Assembly (NCBI RefSeq): GCF_900106535.1
Contig: NZ_FNOH01000005.1
Span: 248,001 to 312,000 of the forward strand
DNA length: 64,000 nucleotides
Reading direction: 5' to 3'
Source: Myxococcus xanthus
GTDB lineage: Bacteria; Myxococcota; Myxococcia; Myxococcales; Myxococcaceae
The notes under the pieces were generated by a model. That model saw only the letters and a list, made by a program, of their open reading frames with translations, searched no databases and was not told the origin of the DNA. This document shows, one piece after another, positions 1 to 9,162 of this stretch (position 1 is the stretch's first letter; every line of letters starts with the position of its first letter). The position numbers were made by a program, and so were the translations under genes.

Positions 1-310
1 TGGCGTCATGCAGGCGGTGGGGGCCTCTCGCGCGGACATCCGCGCCATCGTCCTGGCCGAGGCCGCCGTGGTGGGGCTCGCGGGCGGCGCCGCGGGAACC
101 ATCGCCGCGCTGCTGCTGGCCCTGGGCGTCAACCGCCTGGCGGCGGGTTACCTGCCCAACTTCCCCTTCAAGCCCGACAGTTTCTTCTCCTTCCCCTGGC
201 CGGTGGTGGCCGGAGGCGTCGTCCTGGGCCTCGTCGCCGCGCTCGTGGGCGCGTACTTCCCCAGCCGCCGCGCCGCCGCCACCGACCCCGCACGCACGCT
301 CGCCGGATGA
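1..310 (+). CDS. ABC transporter permease, FtsX/MacB type (C-terminal fragment)
   Basis: The window opens inside this gene; the frame is open from base 2 and about 102 residues remain. The fragment begins at the cytoplasmic loop typical of MacB/LolCE-type permeases (MQAVGASRADIR), followed by two hydrophobic segments, around residues 20-42 and 67-88 of the visible part, and a tail with the usual Ser-Arg-Arg and Asp-Pro pattern. Such permeases pair with a MacB/LolD-like ATPase and move lipoproteins, peptides or drugs out of the inner membrane. The partner ATPase would lie upstream, outside the window. The stop codon overlaps the next start as ATGA, so the two genes are probably cotranscribed and coupled. 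Confidence 0.85.
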   Translation, partial: GVMQAVGASRADIRAIVLAEAAVVGLAGGAAGTIAALLLALGVNRLAAGYLPNFPFKPDSFFSFPWPVVAGGVVLGLVAALVGAYFPSRRAAATDPARTLAG

Positions 311-1086
311 CACTTCCTTCTCGCAAGACGCTGCTTGGCAATGCGCTGAGCTTGATGGCCATCGCCTGGATTTACGGAGGCGACCTCTCCGACGCCGTGC
401 GCGCCCGCACCGCGGACGTGTCCGCTTTCATGACGGTGCCCTCCCTGGAGCGGCCCGCCGTGGTGCTGGCCGTGGCCGCGGTGGCCGCGCTCGCATTCGT
501 CGTGGGCCTGCTCCAGCGCAAGGAGGAGGGCTTCAAGGGCTACCGGCTGCTGCCCATCGTCCTGGTGGGTTCGCTCTTCGTGGACCTGGTGCTGTCAGAG
601 AGCCGCACGCCGCTGACGTCCACGGACATCGCGTCCATGGCGCTCCAGCGTTTCCACCAATCGGCGCAGGAACGTACCTCCGCGCTGGAGGTACCGGATG
701 ACCCGCGCCTCCTCCAGTCCCTGCTGGAGGAATTGGGCCGGCCGCCGTACCTCGTGCGGGGGGAGTCACTCCCGGCGTACACCCTCCAGGTCAGAAAGGA
801 CTGCGAAGGGCCCGTGCGAGATGCCCCCGGCGTGCGTGCCGGGACGATCCTCTACTGCGTGGCGCCAGCGCGGCAGGGCGCCTGGGTGACGATGGTGGGC
901 CTCCCCGCGGAGGAGCGCTTCGGCCCGCCGGCCGTCGTGTCCGTCGCGGGCGAGGCGCGCTTCCTGCTGGTTCGCCCCATTCCACCCGATGAAGCGGAGC
1001 CAGGAGCCGCATTCCGCGACAGCCTTGCTGCCCCACCGTCACCTGCCGGTGACACGGACGCGGGTTCTCCTCGGGCGGGGCCCTGA
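307..1086 (+). CDS. Hypothetical membrane protein, 259 aa
   Basis: No family recognised. The N-terminus has a weakly hydrophobic stretch (residues 8-25), then two clear membrane segments at about residues 50-70 and 82-98. A soluble C-terminal region of about 160 residues follows. It holds two cysteines (KDCEG and ILYCV) that could form a disulfide if the domain faces the periplasm. The tail is Pro/Ala/Gly-rich. The ATG lies inside the stop of the upstream ABC permease gene (ATGA), so it is probably an accessory of that transporter or simply its operon partner. About 100 bases separate it from the kinase downstream. Confidence 0.75.
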   Translation: MTLPSRKTLLGNALSLMAIAWIYGGDLSDAVRARTADVSAFMTVPSLERPAVVLAVAAVAALAFVVGLLQRKEEGFKGYRLLPIVLVGSLFVDLVLSESRTPLTSTDIASMALQRFHQSAQERTSALEVPDDPRLLQSLLEELGRPPYLVRGESLPAYTLQVRKDCEGPVRDAPGVRAGTILYCVAPARQGAWVTMVGLPAEERFGPPAVVSVAGEARFLLVRPIPPDEAEPGAAFRDSLAAPPSPAGDTDAGSPRAGP

Positions 1087-1186
1087 TCCGCCGCTTGCCC
1101 GCCTGGTCAGTTTGGGCGGGGCTTTCACGAGGTTGACCCCTTGGAGCCCCGGTCGATAGGCTCGCCGAGAACGGACCCTCCCCCAC

Positions 1187-3709
1187 GTGACGACCACTCA
1201 ACCGAAGCGGCAGCCCATCCCGTTTGGGAAGTACCTCCTTCTGGACCGCATCAACATTGGCGGCATGGCGGAGGTGTGGCGCGGGAAGCAGTTCGGCGCG
1301 AGCGGCTTTGAGCGGCTCGTCGCCATCAAGCGCATCCTCCCCAACATCGCGGAGGACGACGAGTTCATCTCGATGTTCATCGACGAGGCGAAGATCAGCG
1401 TCCAGCTGACCCACGCCAACGTCGCGTCCATCTACGAGCTGGGCAACATCCTCGGCAGCTACTTCATCTCGATGGAGTACATCCCCGGCAAGGACATGCG
1501 GGCCATCTTCGACCGGTGCCGGAAGAAGGGGGAGCCCGCTCCAGTGCCGCTGGTGGCCTTCTGCGTGTCCAAGATGTGCGAGGGCCTGGACTACGCCCAC
1601 CGGAAGAAGGACGGGATGGGGCGGGAGATGAACATCGTCCACCGCGACATCTCGCCGCAGAACGTCCTCATCTCCTACGAGGGCGAGGTCAAGGTCATCG
1701 ACTTCGGCATCGCGAAGGCGGCCGGTAAGGCGACCAAGACGCAGGCCGGCATCCTCAAGGGCAAGTTCGGCTACATGAGCCCGGAGCAGATCCGCGGCCT
1801 GCCGTTGGACCGGCGCTCGGACGTGTTCGCCATTGGCGTGTGCCTCTACGAGATGCTGACCGGTGAGCGCCTCTTCGTGGGTGACAGCGACTTCAGCGTG
1901 CTGGAGAAGGTGCGCAAGGCGGAGGTGCCGTCGCCCACCACGTACAACCGGCGCATCCCGGAGACGCTGGAGCGAATCGTCCTCAAGGCGTTGGCCAAGG
2001 ACGTGGACGAGCGCTACCAGTACGCCAGCGAGCTGGGCGACGACCTGCAGCGCTTCCTCATCACCAGCGACACCATCTTCAGCCGCAAGGACCTGGCGCA
2101 GTACATGAAGTCCACGTTCGCGGAGGACGTGGAGCGAGAGAAGCAGCGCCTGCTGGATTACGCGGACATCAAGCCGCCCGACGGCATGCAGGCCGCGCTG
2201 GAAGCCGCGTCCTTCAACAGCCCCATCATGCCCTCCGCGCCGCCGCCGGCGCCCGTGCCGGTGGTGCAGCCGGTGGCGCCGCAGCCCCGGATGACGGGCT
2301 CCATGCCGACGGTGTCTCCAGGGGGCGTGCGTCGCTCGCCCACGCTGGCCGCGCTGCCGAGGCTGACGGCCGCCACCGCCGCGCCCCCTCCCGACGAGGA
2401 CGAGGGCGGGGCGACGCAGCTTGTCTCCAGCGACCACGAGTTCGCGGACACGCCAGAGCCCACCACGCAGCCGGGGGCCGCCGTCGGGCGTGCCATCACC
2501 CCGCTGGAGGTGCCGTCGACGCCGGGTCACGACGCGGACGACGAGCCCGTCAGCGGCAGGACGGCGGTCATTTCGCCGCCCTCGCCCCTGTCGCCTCCCG
2601 TCGGCCCGCCACGGCTGTCGCACGCGAACATCCCCGTGGTGCGGCCGTCCATGTCCGTGCCCACGCTGCCGCCCTCGGACGCGCCGCCGCCCGCCTCGGG
2701 GGCCACGCCTCGGACGAGTCGGGGTGGGGGCTTGCCGCGGATGACGCGGGATGTGCAGGTGCTCGACGCCTCGCAGGCCGCGGCCCGCCCGTTGCCGCCA
2801 CCGTCTCCCGTGGCTCCGCCCGCGCCGGTGGCCCCCGCGTATGACGATGAAGACGATGGGGATGCCCCGGAGCGGACCACCGGCGCGACGCCGGCCGTGG
2901 GCGGCCGAGCGCCCATTCCCAGGAAGGTGCTCTTCGGCGGCATCGGCGGGGTCGCCGTGCTCCTGCTGGCGCTGATCGGCTGGGCGGTGTCGGGGCCCGG
3001 TGTGGGCTACGTGCTGGTGGACCTGCAGGGCGTGCCCTCGGAGGTCCGCAACCGCGTGCAGGTGCGCCTGGACACGCAGTTGGTGCCCCTGGAGGGTGGC
3101 AGCGCGACGCTCCTGCGCGAGGTGCCCGCCGGCAAGGTCATGGTGGTGGTGAGCGCGGAGGGCTACAACACCTTCACGAAGACGGTGGATGTCTCCGAGG
3201 GGAAGGACGTCACGCCCGTGCAGGCGGTGCTGGAGAGCCTGGTGCGCACCGCGGCGTTGGTGCTCACGACGGAGCCCGCCACGGCCGAGGTGAAGGTGGA
3301 TGGCCGGGTGGTGCGCGAGCAGGGCAAGTCGGCGGCCTACATCAAGGACGTGCCCATCAGCGGGCCGGAGTGGGTGGTGGAGGTGAGTGCGCCTGGCCAC
3401 AAGCCCGCGTCCAAGCGGGTGCCGGTGTCCGGCGGTGGACCGGTGGAGGTGTCGCTCAAGCTGGAGCCATCGGTGACGCGGGTGTCGGTGAAGGTGGAGT
3501 CCAAGCCGGCCGGTGCCACCATCTTCGTGGACGGCAAGGACATGGGCGCCACCACGCCCGCCGTCGTGCAGGTGCCACCCAACGCGCGCCAGCTCACCCT
3601 GAAGCTGAAGTGCCACAACGAGGCCGAGGTGGACGTCCCGGACGCGGCGCCAGGCAATGAGCCGGCCACCGCGAGCGTTTCCCTCAAGCGGCAGCCGCGC
3701 TGCCGTTAG
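1187..3709 (+). CDS. Membrane-anchored Ser/Thr protein kinase with PEGA repeats
   Basis: Hanks-type kinase of 840 residues. The kinase domain covers about residues 14-290: glycine loop (INIGGMAEV), ATP-binding Lys48 in VAIK, catalytic HRD at 152-154 with the common DISPQN form, and DFG at 172-174. A long Pro/Ala-rich linker (about 330-575) leads to one membrane helix near 580-603. The outside part holds two or three PEGA-like beta repeats (for example KPAGATIFVDGK). PEGA domains are thought to sense or bind envelope material, so this is probably an envelope-signal kinase. The start is GTG. The gene lies alone about 75 bases before the AAA+ ATPase; whether they are linked is unknown. Confidence 0.93.
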   Translation: MTTTQPKRQPIPFGKYLLLDRINIGGMAEVWRGKQFGASGFERLVAIKRILPNIAEDDEFISMFIDEAKISVQLTHANVASIYELGNILGSYFISMEYIPGKDMRAIFDRCRKKGEPAPVPLVAFCVSKMCEGLDYAHRKKDGMGREMNIVHRDISPQNVLISYEGEVKVIDFGIAKAAGKATKTQAGILKGKFGYMSPEQIRGLPLDRRSDVFAIGVCLYEMLTGERLFVGDSDFSVLEKVRKAEVPSPTTYNRRIPETLERIVLKALAKDVDERYQYASELGDDLQRFLITSDTIFSRKDLAQYMKSTFAEDVEREKQRLLDYADIKPPDGMQAALEAASFNSPIMPSAPPPAPVPVVQPVAPQPRMTGSMPTVSPGGVRRSPTLAALPRLTAATAAPPPDEDEGGATQLVSSDHEFADTPEPTTQPGAAVGRAITPLEVPSTPGHDADDEPVSGRTAVISPPSPLSPPVGPPRLSHANIPVVRPSMSVPTLPPSDAPPPASGATPRTSRGGGLPRMTRDVQVLDASQAAARPLPPPSPVAPPAPVAPAYDDEDDGDAPERTTGATPAVGGRAPIPRKVLFGGIGGVAVLLLALIGWAVSGPGVGYVLVDLQGVPSEVRNRVQVRLDTQLVPLEGGSATLLREVPAGKVMVVVSAEGYNTFTKTVDVSEGKDVTPVQAVLESLVRTAALVLTTEPATAEVKVDGRVVREQGKSAAYIKDVPISGPEWVVEVSAPGHKPASKRVPVSGGGPVEVSLKLEPSVTRVSVKVESKPAGATIFVDGKDMGATTPAVVQVPPNARQLTLKLKCHNEAEVDVPDAAPGNEPATASVSLKRQPRCR

Positions 3710-3784
3710 CCGAAGGCCCGCTTCCCGAGAAGGGGGCGGGCGCGCCAGCTCCCCTGTGGGCGGAGCGAGAGGAGGCGGGAGTTC

Positions 3785-5542
3785 GTGAGCAAGGTGCGCA
3801 AGGTGAACAAGGCGGATCCCCTGGCGGATCTTCCTCGCTGGGCCCAGCAGTTGGCCCGGAAGTACTACACGAAGACGGTCAGCGCCTTCCTGCTGTACGG
3901 GGCCGTGCGGGACTTGCAGCCCCTGCAGCTCGAGGAGGGCGGCCGCGGCTTCGGCACGCTGAAGACGTTCCTCTCCGAGGAGCTCTTCGGCGGCCGGGAC
4001 CACGTCATCTTCTATGACCGGTCGTCCGGCATCCGCTCCGCGACGCCGGAGACGCAGAAGGACCTGCAGCGGGCCATGGCGGGCTACGACGCCATGTACG
4101 GCACGGACTACGCCAAGGTCATGCCGAGAGACCCGGGCCGCGCGCTCCAGATTCTGGAGAACTTCATGCGCATGCGCCTGAGCGAGGGCCGCTCGCTGGC
4201 GCTCATCGTCGACTTCGCGGAGACGCTCGTTCCCGGCGGAGAGATGAGCCACCTTTCCAGCGAGGACCGCTTCGTGGTGGCCACGTTGGACAAGTGGGCG
4301 CACGATCCGCAGTTCCTCGCGTCCGACGTGTCCGTGGTGCTGCTGGCGGAGAACCTGGCGGACGTGTCGCCGCGCATCAGCCGCAACCCGTACGTGGCGC
4401 CCATCGAGCTGCCCCTTCCCACCGAGGAGGAGCGGCTGGAGTACGTGCGCTACAAGCTGGAGGGCAAGCGGCTCCAGTCCGTGTCGGACGTGCCGCTGGC
4501 GGGCCTGGCGAAGATGACGGCGGGTTTGTCCCGCATCAACCTGGACCGCGTGCTCACCGAGGCGCTCGAGCGCGAGGTGCGCATCACCTCCGAGCTGCTC
4601 AAGGAGAAGAAGCGCGAAATCATCCAGGCGGAGTGCCACGGCCTGCTGGAGTTCATCGAGCCGGTGCACACGCTGGACGCCGTGGCGGGACACGCCAAGG
4701 CCAAGCAGATGCTGCGGCAGGCCGCCGGGGCCCTGAAGAAGGGGCGCCTGGAGGTCATGCCCATGGGCTACCTGCTGTCGGGCCCCGTGGGCACGGGCAA
4801 GACGTTCATGGTGAGCTGCTTCGCCGGGGAGATTGGAATCCCCGTGGTGAAGTTCCTCAACTTCCGCAGCCAGTGGCAGGGCGTCACCGAGGCGAACCTC
4901 GAGAAGATCTTCAACCTGCTCAAGGCCCTGTGGCCGGTGGCGGTGATGATTGACGAGGCGGATACGTTCCTCGGCAACCGTGACTCCGGCGGAGACTCCG
5001 GGACGAGCAGCCGCGTGTTCGGCTCCATCGCCTCGTTCATGGGCAACACGTTCTACCGCGGGAAGATTGTCTGGTTCCTGATGACGGCGCGGCCGGACCT
5101 GCTGCCCATCGACCTCAAGCGGCAGGGGCGCGCGGAGGAGCACCTGGCGCTCTTCTATCCGCAGACGGACGCGGAGCGGGACGAGCTGTTCCAGGTCATG
5201 TCCAAGAAGACGGGCGTGTCCGTGGAAGGCATCGAATCCTTCTCCACGCTGATTCCGGAGGGCGTGCGCGCCTTCAGCGGCGCGGACATCGAAGCCGTCA
5301 TGGTGCGCTCGAAGTTCCGCGCGCTGGCGGAGGGCCGCGAGGCGGTGACGAAGGACGACCTGGCCGCGGTGCTCGCGGACTTCGTGCCCCCCAGCTACCC
5401 GCTGGAAATCGAGCTGCAGAACCTGGTGGCGGTGCAGGAGTGCACCAGCCGCGAGCTGCTGCCCGAGGGCTTCCGCCAACTGGACCGGGACTACATCACC
5501 CGGCGCGTGCGCGAGCTGAAGGCGCTGCTGGAGTCGCAGTAG
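3785..5542 (+). CDS. AAA+ family ATPase, 585 aa
   Basis: Classic AAA+ ATPase core in the C-terminal half: Walker A GPVGTGKT at residues 333-340, Walker B VMIDEAD with Asp390/Glu391, and a following sensor/arginine-finger region (FLMTARPDLLPIDLKRQGR). The N-terminal 300 residues contain a second, degenerate ATPase-like region: IVDFAE resembles Walker B but no P-loop precedes it, so it may be a nucleotide-free duplicate. The layout recalls FtsH/CDC48-like or Rubisco-activase-like remodellers, but the substrate is unknown. The GTG start follows a GAGAGGAGG Shine-Dalgarno. The next gene starts 3-60 bases after the stop and is likely in the same operon. Confidence 0.88.
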   Translation: MSKVRKVNKADPLADLPRWAQQLARKYYTKTVSAFLLYGAVRDLQPLQLEEGGRGFGTLKTFLSEELFGGRDHVIFYDRSSGIRSATPETQKDLQRAMAGYDAMYGTDYAKVMPRDPGRALQILENFMRMRLSEGRSLALIVDFAETLVPGGEMSHLSSEDRFVVATLDKWAHDPQFLASDVSVVLLAENLADVSPRISRNPYVAPIELPLPTEEERLEYVRYKLEGKRLQSVSDVPLAGLAKMTAGLSRINLDRVLTEALEREVRITSELLKEKKREIIQAECHGLLEFIEPVHTLDAVAGHAKAKQMLRQAAGALKKGRLEVMPMGYLLSGPVGTGKTFMVSCFAGEIGIPVVKFLNFRSQWQGVTEANLEKIFNLLKALWPVAVMIDEADTFLGNRDSGGDSGTSSRVFGSIASFMGNTFYRGKIVWFLMTARPDLLPIDLKRQGRAEEHLALFYPQTDAERDELFQVMSKKTGVSVEGIESFSTLIPEGVRAFSGADIEAVMVRSKFRALAEGREAVTKDDLAAVLADFVPPSYPLEIELQNLVAVQECTSRELLPEGFRQLDRDYITRRVRELKALLESQ

Positions 5543-5602
5543 CCGGTGCTGCCTTACGCCCAGGCGCTTGTCCTGGGCGCACGGCCCGCTGAGACTTGGG
5601 AC

Positions 5603-6160
5603 ATGGCTGATGGCCCCACTGCTCCGCGTTCCTGGTTCGCGTATTCCCTCGACCTGGCCCCGGTGATTGCGCACGAGCGCCTCCCGGGGCTCCCGCCCAT
5701 TCCCGACGTGCTGGAGGGCGAGCTGGCCGAGGCGCTCGACGTGGACGTCGTCTACGACGTGGCGTCGGCGGCCTGGGGCGGGAAGGTGGCCCGGCTGGTG
5801 GATGCGCCAGGCCACAAGCTCCCCGGCATGCTCCGCCGCGTTCCCGCGGACGCCTGGGACGCGCTGGTCCGCCTGGAGTCAGCAATGGCGAGCGCCACCG
5901 AGGTCCGGCAGGTGAAGGTGCGCACCTTCACCGGGGCCGTGCTCAGCGCCCATGTCTTCACGCCCACGGCTCCCGCGACGCCCGCTCAGGGGCTCGTGAG
6001 TGAGGCGTTCCTCGTCACCCTGGCGCTATCAGCCGAGGAGGCCGGGTTGTCCCCGGACCACGTGGAGCGGCTCCAGGCCGAGGCCCGTATCGTCCAGGCC
6101 CTCCAGAAGGCGGGCCCCGAGGCCCTGAACCCTTCGAAAGCCCCAGGAAAGAAGGGTTAG
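5603..6160 (+). CDS. Gamma-glutamylcyclotransferase-like (AIG2-type) protein
   Basis: About 185 residues from the ATG at 5603; a GTG at 5546 would add 19 residues without domain homology, so the ATG is preferred. The opening FAYSLDL matches the Y-G-S-type substrate loop of the gamma-glutamylcyclotransferase/AIG2 fold. The following LEGELAEAL...VYDV pattern and LVRLESA helix fit the same family, which cyclises gamma-glutamyl amino acids or gamma-glutamylamines. The catalytic glutamate cannot be placed with certainty by eye. It follows the AAA+ ATPase closely and probably shares its transcript. Confidence 0.6.
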   Translation: MADGPTAPRSWFAYSLDLAPVIAHERLPGLPPIPDVLEGELAEALDVDVVYDVASAAWGGKVARLVDAPGHKLPGMLRRVPADAWDALVRLESAMASATEVRQVKVRTFTGAVLSAHVFTPTAPATPAQGLVSEAFLVTLALSAEEAGLSPDHVERLQAEARIVQALQKAGPEALNPSKAPGKKG

Positions 6161-6195
6161 GCGGGTATCCAGGTGCGAAGCGACCCCCAGGTTCT

Positions 6196-6212
6196 TTTTC
6201 TTCGTAAGAAAA
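6196..6212. promoter_or_regulatory. AT-rich perfect inverted repeat upstream of nuclease gene
   Basis: Arms TTTTCTT (6196-6202) and AAGAAAA (6206-6212) flank a 3-base loop. It stands out as A/T-rich in a G/C-rich region, between the gene ending at 6160 and the nuclease ATG at 6308. It could be an operator or part of a promoter; there is no direct evidence of function. Confidence 0.35.
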
Positions 6213-6307
6213 CGGAGCCGTGACGCAACTTGGCGCGCCGAACGGCCGACGATGAGGGACGGGGCTCCACCTCGTGCTTCACCTCGTCGGCCCCGAGGAC
6301 ATTCAGG

Positions 6308-7681
6308 ATGACGCTGCGACCCACCACGACGCGAGCCGTTCCCCCGCGCCCGGCATCGGCCGCTTCGCCCCTCAATGCCGTCACCACGCCGGGAGGAAGC
6401 TGGAGACGCTCGACGGCCCGCGAGGTGCCCATCAACGAGCTCCAGGAGAAGTTCGGCTGGAAGGATGACAGCTGGCAGGTGGGGTTGATGCAGGCCGCTG
6501 ACGCGGCGGGCAGCAAGACGCGCGGTGGCAACGGGCAGGTGTCCGCGGCGGAGCTGGAGCGCTACCTGGCCGCGCCCGAGGACGGGCAGTACCTGACGTC
6601 CACCGCGCTTCAGCAGAAGCGCTCCTCGCTGGACGCGAAGCTCGCGCAGGGAAATGGCTCCGCGGTGGGCGTGGACGCCTTCGAGAGTGGCTGGCAGGCC
6701 ACGGTGGCCCGGCGCGCGGACCTGCTGGGGGGCAATGGAGACGGCCAGCTCAGCGCGGAGGAACTGGACGCGTTCATCCAGGCGTCGAAGGCGGGCAAGC
6801 ACGCGGACACCCGCTGGGTGCCGGACCAGCAGATGGCCGCGTTCCAGAGCCGCGTGGCCGAAGCGGCCGGAGAGCTGGACCCGATGCGTCCCGCCGGAGC
6901 GCTGGGCTCGGAGGGGCTCAGCCTGGTGAAGGAGTACTCGCGCCTGGCGCTGGACCAGGGGGCGAACGTCCCCACCTTCGTGAGCTACATGCTGTCCGCG
7001 TCCGACATCCAGGAGACGCCCGCGACGGTGTCCCGGCTGGAGAGCACCTTCGTTCGCGACCCCGAGCTGGGGCGCACCGGCGTCACCGACTCCGACTACA
7101 CGCGGACGGGCTTCGACCGGGGCCACATGAAGCCGGCGGAGGACTCGCCCACGCAGGAGGCGATGAACGAGAGCCACCTGATGACCAACATCGCCCCCCA
7201 GCACGGCAACCACAACCAGCAGGTGTGGCGCACGCTGGAGCAGGGCGTCTCCGGTCTCGTGAACTCGCAGGGCGGCAAGGCGTACATCCTCACCGGCAAC
7301 CTGTACCTGGATGACAAGGGACAGCCGCTGCCTCCGGAGAAGCGGGAGACGACGGGGGCGGGGGAGCGCCGCATCGCCGTGCCCACGCACAACTTCAAGA
7401 CGGTCCTCCACGAGCTGCCGAACGGCAGCCTCACGATGTACGCGTACCTGGTGCCCAACACGAAGGACGGGCCGTCGAAGAAGGAGGACATCCTCCCGCT
7501 GCTCGATTCGCACCGCGTACCCGTGGACCGCATCGAGGAACTGCTGGGGCAGGACCTCTACGCAAACCTGCCCAAGCGGGTGCAGGACAAGCTGGAGAAG
7601 GGCACGTCGGCCGAAGGCGTCTTCCAGCGCAACAGCCTGTACTTCGCCGCCAGCCTGTTCCGTTTCGCGCCCGGCAACTGA
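6308..7681 (+). CDS. DNA/RNA nonspecific endonuclease with EF-hand-like loops
   Basis: 457 residues from ATG 6308 (a start at 6230 gives an unconvincing leader; an AGG lies just upstream of 6308). The C-terminal half is a beta-beta-alpha-metal nuclease of the NUC1/Serratia type: DRGHMKPAED with general-base His273, and the downstream NESHLMTNIAPQ and N-x-x-x-W metal-site region. The N-terminal half has EF-hand-like loops (GGNGQVSAAEL and GGNGDGQLSAEEL), suggesting calcium binding. No hydrophobic signal peptide is visible, unusual for this normally secreted family. That leaves cytoplasmic action, a non-Sec export route, or a misjudged start. It stands alone, convergent with the L,D-transpeptidase. 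Confidence 0.88.
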   Translation: MTLRPTTTRAVPPRPASAASPLNAVTTPGGSWRRSTAREVPINELQEKFGWKDDSWQVGLMQAADAAGSKTRGGNGQVSAAELERYLAAPEDGQYLTSTALQQKRSSLDAKLAQGNGSAVGVDAFESGWQATVARRADLLGGNGDGQLSAEELDAFIQASKAGKHADTRWVPDQQMAAFQSRVAEAAGELDPMRPAGALGSEGLSLVKEYSRLALDQGANVPTFVSYMLSASDIQETPATVSRLESTFVRDPELGRTGVTDSDYTRTGFDRGHMKPAEDSPTQEAMNESHLMTNIAPQHGNHNQQVWRTLEQGVSGLVNSQGGKAYILTGNLYLDDKGQPLPPEKRETTGAGERRIAVPTHNFKTVLHELPNGSLTMYAYLVPNTKDGPSKKEDILPLLDSHRVPVDRIEELLGQDLYANLPKRVQDKLEKGTSAEGVFQRNSLYFAASLFRFAPGN

Positions 7682-7706
7682 CGCGGGGCTTCACAGCCTG
7701 GGCTTC

Positions 7707-7721
7707 GCTTCCGGGGGAAGC
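7707..7721. terminator. Hairpin between convergent genes
   Basis: Arms GCTTCC (7707-7712) and GGAAGC (7716-7721) with a 3-base loop lie in the 46-base gap between the convergent nuclease and L,D-transpeptidase genes. There is no clear T-run, so termination is inferred mostly from position. Confidence 0.4.
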
Positions 7722-7727
7722 ACGGGC

Positions 7728-8720
7728 TTACGCCACGGGACGCGGTACCCCCAGGTGTGGGTCATCCACGTGCTCGACGACGGCCACGCGGTCTCCCACG
7801 GAGAGCGCGTCGTGCAGCACGCGCACGGCCTCGTTCGAGTGGCGGATGCAGCCGTGCGAGACGTCCGTGCCCAGGAGGGCGGGGGCGTTCGTTCCGTGCA
7901 GCTCCTCACCAGAGTGCCGGCCATCCGCCCAGGAGAGGTCGAGCATGCGCACGCCGAAGACATGGCGGTCATTCCACAGCCGTGCGCCGGCCGCTTCGGT
8001 GGCCAGTTGATCCAACTTCGTGCGGACCACCTTGATCCCGGTGCGGGTAGGGGAGGCCGCGGCGCCCGTGGCGTTGGGGAAGATGTCCACGAGTTGCCCA
8101 CGGGTGTCGAAGAGGAAGGTCCGGTGCTCCCGGAGGGCCACCACCACGCGGACCTGTTGTCCGTCGAAGAAGGCGGAAGGCAATCCCCGTGTCTGCCCAC
8201 GCGTCCCTGGCGCTGGCGCCAGTGCATCCAGCGCGCGTAGCGTGGAGGCATCCAGCGCGCCCGTGGGGAGGACGGCGGGGAAGGTGCGCGAGGCATGGAC
8301 CTGGAAGTTCCGCAGCGCTCGGGTGGTGTGCGGGCCGTGGTGTCCGTCTGCGCCGCCGTGCAGGGCGAAGCCCATGTCGAGCAGGGTGGCCTGTACGGCG
8401 CGGAGGCCCTCGCCCTGGCTGCCGGGGCCGAGGATCTGGGCCCCTGACGCGACGTCCGCCAGTTGGGGCAGTCCGGTGAAGCGCGCGTTGTCAGGGGGCG
8501 CTGGAGTGCGCGCGGGCCGGTCCACGCCTTCCAGAGGCAAGGGCGTCCCGGACCGTGGACGTGCATCCAGCGAGGGCTGAGGACCTTGGCCGACGGTGAC
8601 TCGGGAGACAGGCTTGGGACTGCGTGCCGTCTTCCCGAGGGCGGGTGTTGATGCCGCGTCCGGGACGTCAGGCGGAAGGAACGAGATACGTGACTCCGGT
8701 GGCGAGATGGATGAGGTCAT
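7728..8720 (-). CDS. L,D-transpeptidase (YkuD) with peptidoglycan-binding domain
   Basis: The C-terminal domain carries the YkuD signature HGTN...SHGCIRH, with the catalytic cysteine about 40 residues from the end. Upstream is a PG_binding_1-type domain (LRAVQATLLDMGFALHGGADG...TTRALRNFQ). Such enzymes make 3-3 peptidoglycan crosslinks or attach proteins to the wall. About 330 residues from ATG 8720, which has a GAGG 6 bases upstream; a GTG at 8795 would add 25 residues and overlap the divergent gene. No signal peptide is evident from either start, although the enzyme must act in the periplasm, so export is unexplained. Confidence 0.88.
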   Translation of the reverse strand: MTSSISPPESRISFLPPDVPDAASTPALGKTARSPKPVSRVTVGQGPQPSLDARPRSGTPLPLEGVDRPARTPAPPDNARFTGLPQLADVASGAQILGPGSQGEGLRAVQATLLDMGFALHGGADGHHGPHTTRALRNFQVHASRTFPAVLPTGALDASTLRALDALAPAPGTRGQTRGLPSAFFDGQQVRVVVALREHRTFLFDTRGQLVDIFPNATGAAASPTRTGIKVVRTKLDQLATEAAGARLWNDRHVFGVRMLDLSWADGRHSGEELHGTNAPALLGTDVSHGCIRHSNEAVRVLHDALSVGDRVAVVEHVDDPHLGVPRPVA

Positions 8721-8772
8721 CCCCGGCCTCAGTGCAAATCGCTCGCCCGACCCAACCACGCGAGGCCTGCCT

Positions 8773-9162
8773 TTGAGGACCACACCCTCCGCCACGACGT
8801 TTCTGAATGTGGACCTCGAAATCCGAAGCCCGCACCGGCTTGAGGGCCTGGTTCGCGCGCTGGCTCCGGGCGCGTTCGCGCTTCACGAGGAGCCCCACTT
8901 CGCCTGTCTGGAGCTGGCTTCCTGGCCGACGAGCGTGGAGTCTGCGCTGATGGAGTTCGTGGGGCTCATCCAGGCCCTTCCCGAAGAGGCGCGCGCGGCG
9001 TGGGACGGTTGTACCCAGCGGCGCTTCGATATCGGGATTCATGTGGGGCTGGAGCCCCATTCGAGCGCCTTCCCCGTGCCGGAACTCGTCGTCCAGCAGC
9101 TCGCCAGTGTGGGTGCGGAGCTCGCCTTCACCGTGTACGCGCCGGAGACTACGGGGCGCTGA
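8773..9162 (+). CDS. Hypothetical protein, about 130 aa
   Basis: Function not recognised. Soluble, no signal peptide or membrane segment. Features include an N-terminal strand (FLNVDLEIRSP), an HEEPHF segment, a W-D-G-C-x-x-R-R-F-D-I-G-I motif in the middle and a conserved-looking AELAFTVYAPE end. This strand-rich pattern is common in small myxobacterial proteins and some contact-toxin immunity proteins, but that is only an impression. The start is uncertain: TTG 8773 (GAGG upstream) leaves a tidy divergent gap to the L,D-transpeptidase, while ATG 8707 would overlap it. The last 14 bases overlap the convergent transglycosylase gene. Confidence 0.6.
   Translation: MRTTPSATTFLNVDLEIRSPHRLEGLVRALAPGAFALHEEPHFACLELASWPTSVESALMEFVGLIQALPEEARAAWDGCTQRRFDIGIHVGLEPHSSAFPVPELVVQQLASVGAELAFTVYAPETTGR

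Noticed and set aside
3785..5542. AAA+ ATPase as the missing type III ATPase SctN
   Set aside because: Its motifs are AAA+, not the F1/V1-like GxxGxGKS and other signatures of SctN/FliI, and it lies 40 kb away beside unrelated genes.
791..5815. Minus-strand open frame of 1674 codons antisense to the kinase and AAA+ genes
   Set aside because: It is the mirror of G/C-biased third positions in the real plus-strand genes; its translation is His/Arg/Leu-rich without any domain.
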